In this document: one piece after another, positions 9,985 to 21,960 of the stretch
How the letters are laid out: every line of letters starts with the position of its first letter
How positions within the stretch are numbered: position 1 is the first letter of the stretch
DNA from: Lepidostoma basale
Lineage: Eukaryota > Arthropoda > Insecta > Trichoptera > Lepidostomatidae
DNA: 64,000 bases
Assembly (NCBI GenBank): GCA_022606425.2
Contig: JAHDVF020000185.1
Coordinates: 372,001-436,000 of the forward strand
Reading direction: 5' to 3'
Translations under genes and position numbers: made by a program
The notes under the pieces: model-generated
What the model saw: the letters and a program-made list of their open reading frames with translations, nothing else
Database searches by the model: none
What the model was told of the DNA's origin: nothing

Positions 9985-10400
9985 ACAAACCATCACTCCG
10001 TTTCAAGGGTAGGCAGAGATAATGAACCGCTATACAACTAGACCCTGACACACCCCTCTAGATTTCTTTACATTCATACAACGAGCCTACACACACGTCG
10101 ATTCTTCCGACTTTTAACACAGCTGACTTTTAAAATTTGGTTGTTTAAGTCATGCCATGTTTTGTTCCATGTAACCAAACCAACGCAGTGATCTTCTCAT
10201 AATTTTGTTAATAATACTTTCTTTCGTTCCACATGTTTTCCTTATATCGGGATTTGAAACTCTGACATACGTCGTTTTATCACACATACGTCTTATCTTA
10301 TATCATATATATATATATCAGGGATATATATATATCAGGGATCTTATATCTACCCCATTTTTCTGCTCTCATACATCTTCTACCAGTTCCAAATGTTATA
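9985..10400 (-). mobile_element. Family A copy, (GTT)n-tailed subfamily, decayed
   Basis: A minus-strand copy with AACAACAAACCATCAC at its 3' end, that is a TTG-type tail. Next come AGGGTAGGCAGAG, CACGTCGATTCTTCCGAC and the region encoding YDxISNxDIR. The tail hairpin is damaged. A small AT-rich tandem duplication (TATATATATATCAGGGA) at about 10306-10346 interrupts it. Confidence 0.75.
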
Positions 10401-10603
10401 TACATACGAAATAAACTTTTGGGGTTACATTAAATTTAGAAATATACAAAATAGTTCAGGAATTAGTCGTCATATGTTTTATTAACTATATCATGAAGTA
10501 GTCATTATAATATTAATGTTCTCAAGTTTTTGAAATACTCAGCGATTTCAAATACAGCCATAATTTTATGGTTGTGGTATTAGTTTTGTATATCTCCATT
10601 ATT

Positions 10604-10805
10604 TATTTATAATAGTAAACACGATTTTTTAGTGGTTTACTTGGATTTATTCTATACAAATTATACAAATTGTGACAAATTTTCTTCAAAATTTCTGAGA
10701 GGTTCATTTTAAGAATGTCCTCGCAAGGCGAAACAAATTTGTCATAATTTATATTATAAATTAAATCCAAGTAAAACCCCTAAACAATCGTGATTACTAT
10801 TATAA
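10604..10805. mobile_element. Long-armed palindromic MITE G
   Basis: ATAATAGTAAACACGATT, then TTACTTGGATTTATT on the left, is mirrored on the right by AAATCCAAGTAAAACCCC and AATCGTGATTACTATTAT. The arms are about 75 bases with a short spacer holding TCCTCGCAAGGCGA. There is no coding capacity. Confidence 0.65.
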
Positions 10806-10854
10806 ATTTACAGCCATATTCATCTCAGAATATTTATTTCTTTATTGTTTTCAA

Positions 10855-11045
10855 AATACCTTATTATGATTCTTGCTGATGATTATCTCAAGGATATTTC
10901 TAATTGTTTTAAAATTGTATTTATATATTTTTGTGTTAACCTTCAGCTGGGAAGATGACTTAATCAAACTTTGAGGTCTATGGGCTATCTATATATGTTC
11001 CAACATTCGCCTTAAAGCTAAAGAAACCATGAAACAACTCAGTCG
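10855..11045 (+). repeat. Interspersed repeat T, copy 1
   Basis: CTCAAGGATATTTCTAATTG, TTCAGCTG..GA, GGTCTATGGG and ACATTCGCCTTA recur in order at 56460-56670. Part of it (AGAGCT-AGTCAAGCTCTG-GGTC) also precedes the LINE F fragment at 52528, so this is probably LINE F-derived. Confidence 0.5.
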
Positions 11046-11287
11046 GAAAATTCAGTGTATATCTAAGGGGACAGTTAAACATTAGATTCACCTCATATGT
11101 TTTATGGAAGCTTGTATCGATTATTGAAGATAAAATATTTATCAGGCGCAGCGAGGTTTATTGAAAACAAAAAGATAAGCTAAACCAATGTTTGCATTCG
11201 GCACCGAGCAGCGGGAACATATAATACATCAAATTATCAATCTACTGTACAGGAAGCGTATATATCTAACATATATCGTATAATAGA

Positions 11288-11363
11288 TTCATATGTTTTT
11301 TTGTTACAGGTAATGGGGACAACACCAGACAAAAGACGGAGAGAAAATCGCAGAAAATTGTGG
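11288..11363 (+). promoter_or_regulatory. Juxtaposed splice acceptor/donor: candidate recursive splice point or 54-nt microexon
   Basis: A T-rich tract ends TTGTTACAG at 11301-11309 and is followed at once by GTAATGGG. This is the layout of recursive splice points (acceptor fused to donor). Downstream, a second donor-like GTATAT starts at 11364 and would define a 54-base exon (11310-11363). That exon is open in phase 0 and basic (VMGTTPDKRRRENRRKLW), and the phase agrees with the exit phase of the exon at 443-557. This is seen at the motif level only; usage is inference. Confidence 0.3.
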
Positions 11364-12697
11364 GTATATTTTTTTAAACTCTTCCCAAGGACCAAAACGG
11401 TATAGTATAATATATAACATTAAGAATCCTTTAAAATGGTAAAGTTGTTTTTTAAACGTATAATTTATTTACGTATAAACCTGTATAGCCAAGTTATTTG
11501 TTTATTTAGACGTAATAAACGTAACGTAACGTAAACCATGGAAAAGACAACATTTAAAAATATTTGTTAAATTAACAATATGAAATCACGTCATGAAATT
11601 CAAGATCGGTTTGAAAAATTTTGAACAAATATATTTATTGTTTTAAATCTGTCAAATTATATCAACTAATCGATTTCAAGAAATCTTTAAAAATGTTATT
11701 GTAAACATATCAATTTTTCTAACGAAACGATTAGAAATATTACATAAAACGAATTTTTGTATATCAAAATGCGGTCTGTCTATATGTTTTCTCACTCGAA
11801 ATGTTTCGAATGACATTTTCATCATCATATTCATTCATCGTTCCCCCAAAGACGTAGATATGCCTTAAAAAATGTCTACTTAAAACATGTTTCAAGCTCA
11901 TAAATGTTGACTAGTATTAGCCAGGTTCAATGCCGCTCCAGTAAGATTGCAGAGTAAGAAAATACGATTTCTTACTGACAAAAACAAATATAAAATTTAT
12001 AAAAAAATATACTTACATACAGTAAGTTTGAGTCAACTTGTTCGTATACTAGTAGATTTGACTGGTTTAAGAATATTTTGTTTCAAAACAGTCGAAACTC
12101 AAAGAATACCCGGGATAATACGAAATATTTTTTACTGTGAAATTTAACACGGTTTATTATTATTAATAATAATGAATTTCGACCAAGGGATTTCAATAAC
12201 CTAATAGTATAGAATTAAAGTACTGTTATAACTACTCTCTCACCACATCCAAATCCGTATTAAGCAGTCAACCTGTTAAAGGAAAAATAAGGGACATCGA
12301 GAATTTAACAGACGTTGATTATATATTTGCACTTAAATATGGAATACACAGACCAGTCTAAGAAGTGAAAAGAGATAATAAACTGATTGAACTACTCGTT
12401 CACGTTGAAATGTCCATGATAAAATAAGAGAAGAAGATAGATAGATTTGTAGACTTTTATTTTATATATTAAAATGGATGTCAGTGTGTTCCCTATTCAT
12501 TCGCGGACAGTTCATCGAATTAAATTGAAACTTTGTACACTTTTTTATTTGAAATATTGGTATTTCAATCGACATTTTTCGGAGCCGACAAAATATAATA
12601 CAATAATTGAAAGTCATATTGTAAAGCATGTCGGACATTAGCTTGTACTAAATAAAATAATAACAAGCTTATTAATAGTGTTAATTTATGAGGAAGC
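11364..12697. other. AT-rich DNA, nothing firm
   Basis: There are long AT-rich stretches. 12466-12560 (AAAATGGATGTCAGTGTG, ACAGTTCATCGAATTAAATT) has the look of a degraded Helitron-type repeat, but no end is visible. No gene was found. Confidence 0.35.
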
Positions 12698-12960
12698 TTT
12701 GGCATGATCGTTATAAACTTCCACAATCAGTTTATGCACCTCAGCTGCACTCTTCTTCCAATTAAAACAGAACAGCAGAACTTCTCGCAAATGCTTCTTA
12801 TTTACCACAACAGTCGACTGTTTAAGGACCGATAAAACAAACGTTGTTGTGAGAATGACAAACATGTGGGAACTGAACTTAATTGACAGATGCTATGGCT
12901 TACTAAAAAATGGCCGCCATATTTGAAGACTTGAAGCAGCCTGAGCCCTATGTTGTAAAA
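12698..12960 (-). pseudogene. Mariner transposase N-terminal relic
   Basis: The minus strand at about 12698-12810 encodes NKKHLREVLLFCFNWKKSA, then EVHKLIVEVYNDHA. This is the conserved start of mariner (DD34D) transposases, covering the first helix-turn-helix that binds the terminal repeat. The frame ends in a stop straight after. The second HTH and the whole catalytic domain are absent, and no terminal repeats were found. It differs clearly from the mariner at 30548-31747, so it represents a separate lineage. Confidence 0.7.
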
Positions 12961-14050
12961 CGGACCGAACATTCCGAAACACCTAATATTATAAATAAAG
13001 AAGATCTTAAAAATCTGGTAATATAATACTTCTGGTAAAATCCTTTTTGTGACATCATACTCATTTATTCTTGGGTAGCGTGGTGGAAAGATAGAATTAG
13101 CTTAAGCTTTCATACAACATCGGCTTATAATTGCTGGCTTAATAATTTGTTTATTTCGTTATTTGAGAAAGTTTGTTTTTAAGCATAGGGTTTAAAAGGG
13201 AAGGAGTGTCCTTCGGGGGCTGTCTAGTGACAGGATACAGGATTAATGTGTTAGGACAATTTATATATAACTCGTATCATTAAAGTTATCTTAAAACGGG
13301 AAGCTACTGCGGATATAATGTTGAGTAGAATTAATATAATATGTAAGTTTCGAGATTAAAAGGGTCCTGAGATTAGTTTACTGTTGATTTTTAAAGCACG
13401 TATGACACACTATACACACAAAGAAGTATCAATTTAAATACATATTTTATCTATTATAATATCCCAATTGTATAATAGAAAACGTTAAAACTATTAATTT
13501 GCGATTATAAAATTGTAATGAAAAAAAAGATTATTTAATTTGATATTTTATGAGAACTAATTATTATAATTTAGGGTACATGTCATAATGGATAATTAAA
13601 TTATTCTGTCTTTATTTAAGATTTATTTATAGCAAGTCCAATTTAATATGATAAAAATGTTATCATAGCAAGTTGAACAAATATTGAATGATGTAATTGA
13701 AATTGTAAATATGCTTTAGGACTAATAGGTAAACAATAACGCAGTATCATAACAACGTATGAAAGTTTAGAAGATTCATTTCAATTGACAATTGGGGGCT
13801 TGAGGTGGTTTCATAGAACCGGTTGGGGTTACTCACATTTTAAATGTATCAAAAGTGATATTAAATGGAGCAAAGAAAACTATAACGGAATAAAAGGCGC
13901 GAAACTAACGTTTATTTTTATCGACGCAGTCAATATGGCGGCTAATTTAAACAAAGTGTCTCTATTTTTCTCGCAGCGCCGTCATCTTGGTACCCCTTTA
14001 GACCACGTGACCAGTATTGCTAACTTATCCGTGGTACAGTGTCACATTTT
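12961..14050. other. AT-rich DNA with a more balanced patch at the end
   Basis: 13785-14050 has more G+C and a plus-strand open stretch of 97 codons. I see no family resemblance, no splice pair and no start context, so I treat it as non-coding. Confidence 0.3.
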
Positions 14051-14734
14051 TTTAACTACGTTATTTTTTACGTATTAATTCTTATAATTAAATTAAAATG
14101 CTGCTTTGTAATAATTAACAATTATAATGTATACAATTAAAACACACACTTTTAACCCTTTTAGTACCTTATAGCCGTTATATCGGTTTTGCGTTTTTGA
14201 TCAATATCTCATGAGTCAAAACACCGGCTTTTTAATTTTCAAACGCGGGGATATGTAAAAAATAATTTTCGATGTGAAGCGTGTTAGATTATTGATACTG
14301 TAAGCAAGTTTGAACGTAATTTATCTTTGATATACACAAATATATAACAAACAACGACAACTTTCCGTATTAGTTTTTATTCAGTCATTGAAGTACTTTT
14401 TTTAATATTTAACCGCGTTAATTGAAAAGGATGAAAATTCTAATATTTTCGTTACCTTGAAGAGAAACAGTTTGTTTTCACGTCTTTTTGGACATCCGAT
14501 AAGTGCTAGAAATATTCTTTCAGAAATCCACAATTGACAACCATATTTTAAACGTAATAATGCATTCGTTGTACAAGGAGATAAAATATTGAACTTATGC
14601 CATATTTGTGTTCAGAAAAAATATATTCAATTTGGAAGGAGAATTTAAAAAAATGTATAATCCACTTTAACTCTGTTTAACTAAATAGAAATACCAAGGA
14701 CTTAATTCAATAGTATAATTATTTATCTGACAAT
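14051..14734. other. AT-rich DNA, nothing recognised
   Basis: It shows no open frame of note, no RNA-like B box and no match to the repeats described here. Confidence 0.4.
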
Positions 14735-14845
14735 CTTCAAGATGAGCTGAACACAACTCATAATTGTGAAGAAAATTATCGTTTGAGTGCGGCCTGGATC
14801 AGGAGTCAAACATTTCGTCCTCTAGACCACCACCCGACAATGTTT
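14735..14845 (-). mobile_element. SINE type 2 copy
   Basis: Read on the minus strand it starts CGGGTGGTGGTCTAGAGGAC and continues TGACTCCTGATCCAGG, with TTGAAGATTGT in the body, parallel to the SINE at 4640-4790. The B box is degraded. Confidence 0.65.
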
Positions 14846-14941
14846 ATTAAATATTTTTACAAACTAAAACTTTAAAAGAAAACCAAAATAAAAATGTAGG
14901 ATCGAGGTCGCCTCCTAAACATATAGTGAGTAATATATATG

Positions 14942-15285
14942 TGTGAATGGTGCGAATGATGGTGTCATGAACAAAATAATGAAAGGATCATTAAGATGGT
15001 TTGGACATATGGAAAGAATGAATGAAGAAAGAATGGTAAAAAAATTATATGTTAATGATGTAAATGGAACCAGGAATAGAGGAAGACCGAGGAAAACGTG
15101 GCACGATCAAATAAATCAAATATTGAATGTCGGCCATGTGAGGAGTCAGAGAAATCGACGCGCGTGCATGACACGATGTATGAATGTTGAGGAATCGAGA
15201 GAAATATGTCAGGAAAGAAAAGTGTGGCAGTCTATTCTTTCTGCCTACCCCTTCGGGGAGACGGCGTGATGGTTAGTTAGTTATA
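14942..15285 (+). mobile_element. Family A 3' fragment with intact C-terminal frame
   Basis: It is open from the NGANDGVMNKIMKG region through LRWFGHMERMNEERMVKK, RGRPRKTWHDQINQI and AYPFGETA (stop at about 15269). Then come the CCCCTTCGGGG hairpin and a short TTAG tail. The insertion appears relatively young. Confidence 0.9.
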
Positions 15286-15904
15286 TATTTTTTTATTTCG
15301 TAAAAATATTTCATAAATAAAGTGGATTACATAGTGTTGAAAATTTTTCTTCCGATTTAACAACGGGATTCCATAATGATAATGTCTTAAACATGATAAA
15401 TAAATAAATTAATTATTTGGGTGTTATTGAGGGGCACTTTAAAATATCACAAGGTACTAAAAGGGTTAATATACTGCGTGTTATGGGTAAGTTATTTGAG
15501 AAAAAAAAACACGAAGAAAGAAGATGGTGGAAGAAGCGAGGAAACAAGAGGACATAGATGCTGCGTGGGGCAATTTACTTGGTTGGTCACGCGTATTCTT
15601 GGGGAATTAACACACATTCAGAGATGTTATTGCTTGAGAATACACGTAGCTGACAAGTGACAACATCATCGCGTCGATACAGCGCTTCTAACGTGCCTGC
15701 ACCCCGCGCCCGTCCGAGCTGCAGGCACGTCGGCGTCTGCTCGTCCCCACGCTCTTACACGCCTTGACATGCAAATTACCTCCACAACACTGTATTCACT
15801 CCTAGACTAATGACTGTACCTGCGAACATTGTAACGTTGGGTACCTGCTTTCTGAAATACCGAATTTTAAAGGCAGAACTAAAAACGTCTCTTGATTTTT
15901 CGCT
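15286..15904. other. Unassigned DNA with a GC-rich island carrying an octamer
   Basis: 15655-15800 is GC-rich (CTGCACCCCGCGCCCGTCC, CTGCAGGCACGTCGGCG) and non-coding. It includes an exact POU octamer, ATGCAAAT, at about 15769. No repeat match in the window. Confidence 0.4.
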
Positions 15905-16135
15905 AACGCCTGTAGCACACTGCAACGAAAGTGAAGCGTATGCGAAACTATAGCGAATGGAGAAACTCTGTTATCATGTTTTTAAATGAGTCATTGCATA
16001 CAGCACGCAGAACGAAAGCGGACAGAATTATGTTCGCCTGACTTTCTTGAAAACATTATATATAATGTTTCGATATTCACTATAGTTTCGGATCCGCTTC
16101 GATTTTGCTGCAGTGTGCTACAGAGATTGAAACGT
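15905..16135. mobile_element. MITE E, complete copy
   Basis: The left end CTGTAGCACACTGCAACG and right end (complement) CTGTAGCACACTGCAGCA are inverted repeats. They continue for about 70 bases with small differences (GCGAAACTATAGCGAA / CCGAAACTATAGTGAA). There is no coding capacity. Target duplication is not clear. Confidence 0.75.
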
Positions 16136-16349
16136 ATCAAAACGTAAAAATAAAAGCTATTTTGGAAGTCAAATTTTATCACCATTGCACAAGCACCAAT
16201 ATATCAATCCGGTAGATTTAAGGGAGTTCTGGGGGGTAGAATAATATTTTTTTAAACATGTTCTCTTTTTAAATGTATAATACTATGATAAAAAAAAATT
16301 CAAAAAGTATTAAAAAAAATTAAGTGAGATATTTCACTTTGTATAATAT

Positions 16350-16460
16350 TATCGAATGTTTCTTTGTATAATTGATAATACCCTAGCAAGGCGACACATA
16401 TCGCTTTCATAAAATGTAATCAATCTTTTAAACAAATTGATGTTTTCCTCTTTTCTATGA
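16350..16460. mobile_element. MITE A relic
   Basis: TTGATAATACCCTAGCAAGG, CGACACATATCGCTTTCATA and a following TTGATGTTTTCCT correspond to the right half of MITE A, heavily mutated. Confidence 0.45.
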
Positions 16461-17210
16461 CATATTTCGCAAAATCGAACTAAAAAAATTGTTTATCAAT
16501 ATTATGAAATGTTCTGAGGGCTTTTGCAATCGGTGTTAAAGTTGTATGTCATCACTTTCATGTGACTTATTTTAATCTTAAATTGCGGAAACTTTTGTCT
16601 TCTTCAACCGACGTTTATCTGTCTATATTTTCAGGGTTGTTATAAAACTTTTATATTCTCCGAAATGTCGATCGAAGAAGATGAAAAGATATACGGATTT
16701 ACAAGATCCAAAAACCATTTTTTTCTATTTTAGTGATACGATAAATATGCAAATTAATTAAATACTTTATATTATCCGAATTAAGGAATCGAAAATTCTC
16801 AGGAATCCGCCGTTTGACCACTCTAAGGATGTGTCTTGTCATCGCTGCGACTTTACTGTATACAAATACAAGGATGTAAAATGTTCAAAGAATATAAGGG
16901 ATATAACAATGTTGATTACGGATTCGTTGTTTGGTCATTCTGGATATTTTCCATGCATTAACTTATCCAAATAATGATTCCGTGATGCACATTTTTATCC
17001 AAAATTCATAACTATTGAAATTGAAGCTTTCTGGTCATTCTTCACAAACAAGGTCGCTAGCACGAGTTCCGATAAAAGCGCCGAAAAATATTTTTTTTGT
17101 TTTTTTTTCTTCCCTTCAACATTGTTTTTTACATTTATTTCTTATAATTTTTTCTTGATTTATTCTTAACATTTTTGAAACTTTTAAATAATAAAAAACA
17201 AAAAAATATA
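16461..17210. other. AT-rich DNA, no gene seen
   Basis: ATGCAAATTAATTAA at about 16749 joins an octamer to a homeodomain-type core. In such AT-rich DNA this may be chance. Nothing else recognised. Confidence 0.3.
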
Positions 17211-17213
17211 TAT

Positions 17214-17415
17214 TCAATTTCTTTATTATTATATATTTAGTGTGCTTTGTGTTTAACGTCGACCAGTTTCGGCAGCTTGCTGCCATCTTCTGGTGAGAAC
17301 TCCGGTAGATTTAAGATAGTTAACCGGTGTGAACCAGAAGATGGCAGCAAGCTACCGAAACCGGTCGCCGTTAAACATAAAATGGAAGCACACTAAGTAT
17401 ATAATAATAAAGAAA
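17214..17415. mobile_element. Foldback MITE F
   Basis: The arms GTGTGCTTTGTGTTTAACG, CCAGTTTCGGCAGCTTGCTG and CCATCTTCTGG on the left are mirrored by CCAGAAGATGGCAGCAAGCT, ACCGAAACCGG and AAGCACACTAAG on the right. The spacer is about 35 bases. A half copy is at 43445-43540. Non-coding. Confidence 0.75.
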
Positions 17416-18029
17416 TTTATAATGAACTTCTACCAAAAACTTTCAATTAAAAATATTATTTATTTCAATTTTTTTCTTGATTTTTTAATATTTTTTTCTT
17501 TCTTAATATTAACTCGCTAACAAATGTTATTAACATACTGTATATTTTGGGATTAATCTTTTAAATGTTTTAAGAATTTATAAGAAAAATAATTCAGTCT
17601 ATTCGTAGAAACATAATAGTTTTTTTTATTTAAATATTTAATAACGGTTATCTTGCATTAAATGATAAATAAAAAATATGTCCCAACTCAATTATTTATT
17701 TTTAACGATTTTCTAGATATTTTTTAGATTCGGTGATTCAGGAAATAGCTTATTCTGAGATATCTACATATTGTAGTCTTTCGATTATGTCAGTTTATTG
17801 CGATAGCTTAAATACAATAACTTTAAAGAGGGGTTCGTTCATTTTGTATAAACGTTCTTGATTATTTTTATAATCACATATGTTTATTAAGCACTCGTAG
17901 GTATATCGCAGTCAAAACGACCTACTTATCGTCACGTTATATTTACATAAAAGAAAATCAAATACCCAAGTAATAATAGAGTAAAGCTAGAACGAAAGCG
18001 TTATTTGAAAAATAATGAAAATACATTTT
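17416..18029. other. AT-rich DNA, nothing recognised
   Basis: Strongly AT-rich with chance frames only. Confidence 0.4.
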
Positions 18030-18255
18030 TGATGGTTTACGTACATGGAAAGAATGAATCAATGAGATTGTGTAGCATGATCAAATCAAACAAAAAATAA
18101 TAACTAACCATTTCAGGAGTCAGCAGAATCGAAGTGCTTTAATAGGACGCTGTACGGATAGTCTATGAACGTAGTAAAACAAGAAAGAAGGGTATGGAGA
18201 GTGCATTATTTTTGCATATCCCTCGAGTAAATGCGCGATGCTTAGTTTGTTAATT
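18030..18255 (+). mobile_element. Family A relic
   Basis: TACATGGAAAGAATGAATCA, TTCAGGAGTCAGCAGAATCG and the CATATCCCTCGAGTAAATGC end can be aligned with the family A 3' region. Internal deletions and frame loss mark an old copy. Confidence 0.6.
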
Positions 18256-18527
18256 ATTAAAATCGTCTAGTTTTCAATTCGTCGCCAAACAAATATAAAA
18301 GAAAATAGTATTTTGTTTTTAATTTGAGTTGTAAGTCGCTTAAAACAAAAGATAATTCGAAAGATTCGTAAACATTCTTTCGATTTCACTGTACTTATTG
18401 ATTCTCAAATTCTTACAATACACAATATACAACTGGAATAACCAAACATGTACGTCAATTAATTCAATAATATAGTAGTAAAGCTAACCAATACATCTAT
18501 TATTATTGAAAGTTTAGAATTTTATAA

Positions 18528-18717
18528 TTAATACGAACGAAAACGTCTGTTTTCTATTATAGAAGTTTAATTTTATTTTATGTGAATGGTATGTTTCGCC
18601 TGAGTAACTCATTATCAAATGTACGATATTTGAAAATGCGTTAGACAGGTGAAACATGTAATTCACATAAAATATAATAAAACTTCTAAAAAAATACTTT
18701 TCATTCGTATTAATTAT
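18528..18717. mobile_element. Palindromic MITE A, copy 2
   Basis: The arms TTAATACGAACGAAAACGTC and CTTTTCATTCGTATTAATT pair. Inside are ATGTTTCGCC, AGACAGGTGAAACATGTAAT and matching TTTTAT/ATAAAA tracts. It abuts the RTE fragment that follows. Confidence 0.75.
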
Positions 18718-18721
18718 CATC

Positions 18722-18985
18722 AACCTATATCCGTCCACTCCTGGACGTACGCCTTCTCCATCTGTTTCCATGTCGGTCGATCCTGGGCAAAACGCATCCA
18801 TGTCGTACCGACGATCTCTTTAATGTCGTCCCTCCATCGTTGTTGAGGACGTCCTGGGTTTCGGGTCGCAGTTCTAGGACACCTGAAAAGGGGGCGTTTT
18901 GCCCATCTATCGACAGAGCTGCGAGCGACATGGCTTGCCGAGCGTCCGACACTCCTATTCTGGCTCTAATAGTGGTGTTTCTTAA
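18722..18985 (-). mobile_element. RTE-type LINE C-terminal fragment
   Basis: On the minus strand, with one frameshift allowed, it encodes RNPGRPQQRWRDDIKEIVG, then AQDRPTWKQMEKAYVQEWTD. This is the classic C terminus of lepidopteran RTE pol proteins (GRPxxRWxDDI...W...GEAYxQQWxD). It is 5'-truncated. The stop is near 18725. Confidence 0.8.
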
Positions 18986-19015
18986 TACGCTATAGTGTAT
19001 CGATAAGACGCATCG

Positions 19016-19205
19016 ATGCATTCATCGTCATCATCGTCTTCAGCGTTACAACCCTTGATGGGTCTTAGATTTATCCTAGAAACATCACTATTCTGTCCTG
19101 TCTCTGGTAGCCATATGCCAGTTTTGCTGCCCCAGGGCATTACAGTTTGCCAAGACACCATCCAACCATCACAGTCTCGGTCTGCCAATGCTCCTTCGTT
19201 TTCCT
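19016..19205 (-). mobile_element. LINE 3' terminal fragment with (GAT)n-type tail
   Basis: The minus strand ends in GAAGACGATGATGACGATGA, a short tandem tail. It is preceded by a GC-balanced stretch including GGCAGCAAAACTGGCATATG. This looks like the 3' end of a LINE, and the clade is not certain. Confidence 0.5.
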
Positions 19206-19309
19206 GGGATAAACAATTTTTTTTATGCATTATAAAAAATAAATTAATATCGTGATCTGTACTCAATAACTATAAGATATACAGTATTCGTTATATTTTA
19301 TCAATGTCC

Positions 19310-19390
19310 TTCTTCGTTCTCGTACCTATGTGGTCTGTTCTCCAGTGATTTGCTGCTCCTCAAGGTAGATTCAACTGACTGTGTCTGCCC
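19310..19390 (-). mobile_element. Family C LINE scrap
   Basis: ACCTATGTGGTCTGTTCTCC and the following GCTCCTC-GGTAGATTC match the 3' part of the family C relic at 9095-9310 in the same orientation. Confidence 0.55.
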
Positions 19391-19564
19391 TTGCTTCAAC
19401 ACAATATGTTATTATTGGTCTTACGTATACTTAAAAGATTCTCATCCTAATCTTAATGGCCATGTCTTTGATTTTTAATATTATGGATTTTAGAGCACTA
19501 AAGTTTGCAGCTGCCTCGTTGACTTGGGCTTGTATTTGTTTCCGCAAATCAGCTCATATACTTT

Positions 19565-19660
19565 CAATTAATTCGTTAACATATACTTTCTTCATCAGTA
19601 TTTCTCAATTCATTCATTCTATGTGTCCAAACCATCTTAATGACCCTTTCATTATTCATT
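19565..19660 (-). mobile_element. Family A scrap
   Basis: The stretch TGTGTCCAAACCATCTTAAT with TCATTCATTC upstream is the complement of LRWFGH-ERMNE. It has no tail. Confidence 0.65.
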
Positions 19661-21489
19661 AATGTTATGCTTTCCGTTTAAGTAGTTTACCCTAGCAACC
19701 GGAAAAAAATACTACAGGCATTTTAAAATTATTTTAAAATACAGATGCAGATTAAATGTGATAATTAAAATAATAAGACGATATTTAGATAGGAAGATTA
19801 ATGATTGAGGTTTGACTGAATTCGATTGCTCATATGCTAACGTATTATTTTACCTTCGGAGAATTTTCGTGAATCCCTCGCGGATATAAGTCTTACCTCA
19901 AAAAGTATTTTAACTGATGTAAATGATTTACATTGCGATTTATTCAGACTGACATATGGCAATTTTAATTTTAAAAAATATTAAAAAATTATTAACACAG
20001 GCTAGTATTACATATTCCATCTGAGCTAAAAGGAGATGTTGTCGGGATAACATATGTGAAAAAAAAATTAAAGTACCATAATATTTTAAATATAAAATAA
20101 CTAACTGCATAAGCCTGTTAGGGTAGGGAAATTAAATGTGTACAAATAAAAAAATAAAACATATTTTTTTAATCATAAATCTTTAATATTTAAATATGCT
20201 TATTTGATATATGTTTATTGTACTGTGACATAAAATTACATATTAAAAAAACAGATAATTTCTTTTCTATAAATATCCAATATCAATACATATTATAAAT
20301 AACCAGAGATTTATTAAGATACGGAAAAAAATATAAAGGATACATAATCAAAATTTTAGGTAACAGTAAAATAAGCAAATACCACAAATACCTACCATTA
20401 TGACTTACCCTCATCTAAATTTATAATTATAACTAGCACGATATTTAAAACTAAAATGTACAGTGTGTAGTCATACAATATATACAGAAAAAATAACCAC
20501 CCATTAAAATAAATCATTTGTATGCAGTTTCGCAAAATGTTAAAATTTTATATACATAATGTGGGAAGATTTTTATTCACTTTTAAAACGATCAAAGTAT
20601 GCAATTTTTTTTTTAAAACTTGCCCCATTTTACGGTTTTCACATTAATTAAAAAATTTAAACTAAAAATTATTCCATAGCAATTTATTTAAGTACCTAAT
20701 TTATTGCGTACAAATGATTAACATTTTGTTGTAGATAATATTTTATTATAATTTTAATTAACACATATGTTTTTTTTTACAAACTAGGTAGATGATCATT
20801 GTGACAAAAACAGAGTCAACAATATTTTATGTACTAAAAGAATAACTTTTTTTTTGTGTTGCAGAATAAATAAAGTGTTTTCTACGCGAAATTAATAGTA
20901 AAATAGCATGCTTGGTTGAAAGTCAACACATTTGGATGCAAAGCCGGACCATTTCGGTTAAGTGTACATTGCTATGAAATACCCCGAATTTTCAAGCGGC
21001 ATAGCAATGCAAACTTGGCAGGAACGATACGGCAACATACCGTGAAAGCAATCCACTCTTCCAGATATAACAAGTCAAGATGAATTACGGACTTCTTATT
21101 TCTGTGCGACTACTATACTTGAATGATTGGAATGAAACATAAAAATGTATGAATTTGAGTAACTTTGCGTTTTATTTGACATTGCAGGAACAATCAAATT
21201 AATATTGATATTAGTTTTAAAAAAGAATAATATTATATTTTTAACAATGACTGAAGAATAAACTTTGCACTTTATGGATTTTTACTAAAACAGGATGGGA
21301 TAATCCATTGTTTTGGCAGAAACACACAATATATCAAAATTATTATCTGTTCAATAGAAACTCTATAACATCTCATTTTTTTATATTAAATTTCTATGAT
21401 ATTGTCGCTGCAACTGTTAAACCAAAATTAAATTAATAATTCGTGATCTAAAAACAGTGTTTAAATTAAATACAGGTTGCTAAATATAT
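19661..21489. other. Long AT-rich stretch, no gene
   Basis: About 1.8 kb of AT-rich DNA. 20890-21080 is slightly more balanced but not open. 21305-21345 has a scrap of MITE B (CCATTGTTTTGGCAGAAACA). Nothing else recognised. Confidence 0.4.
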
Positions 21490-21502
21490 CACAAAACATA
21501 TA

Positions 21503-21960
21503 CAAGGTGACTCAAAAGAAAGTTTATATCGTTAATTAATATATTATGTAGAGATGTTAGACGACTTTTTGGTGCCTGAATTGTAAAACTTTCCTGACTA
21601 TAACCAAAGAATATGGTTCCAGCAGAACGGAGCAACGTCACACACGTCTCTGCCACGAGTTCGTGATATTTTCCCCGGCAAATTGATTTCCAAGAGAGGT
21701 GATATAAGTTGGCCTATACGCAGATCTGATTTAACCACTACGGACTTTTTCCTGTAGGGTTATCTCAAATCTAAAGTTTAAGCCAATAAACCGACTTCCC
21801 TGGCGCATTTGAAAGAAAATATTCATCACGCAATGGCAGCCATCACGGAGTCTACCTACTGAGTCATCATAAGAAATGTTACTGTTCGATTAAACGAGTG
21901 CCGCGAACGCGAGGGTTTACATTTGGACAATATATATTTTCTTTAGGACACTTTATAGAA
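21503..21960 (+). pseudogene. IS630-Tc1-mariner superfamily transposase relic
   Basis: The plus strand, with several stops and shifts, reads WFQQNGATSHTS, RDIFPGKLISKRGDISWP, TTTDFFL, GYLKSK and NKPTSLAHLKENI. This order (QQDGAxxHT, WPxRSxDLTPxDFFLWG, LKENI) is the C-terminal catalytic half of DDE_3-type transposases common in arthropods. The first acidic motif and the terminal repeats are not found. In QQNGA the catalytic-region Asp of QQDGA is replaced by Asn. It is a dead fossil. Confidence 0.7.

Noticed and set aside
13785..14078. 97-codon plus-strand open frame as a gene
   Set aside because: No recognisable motif, no start or splice context, and partly AT-rich; likely chance.
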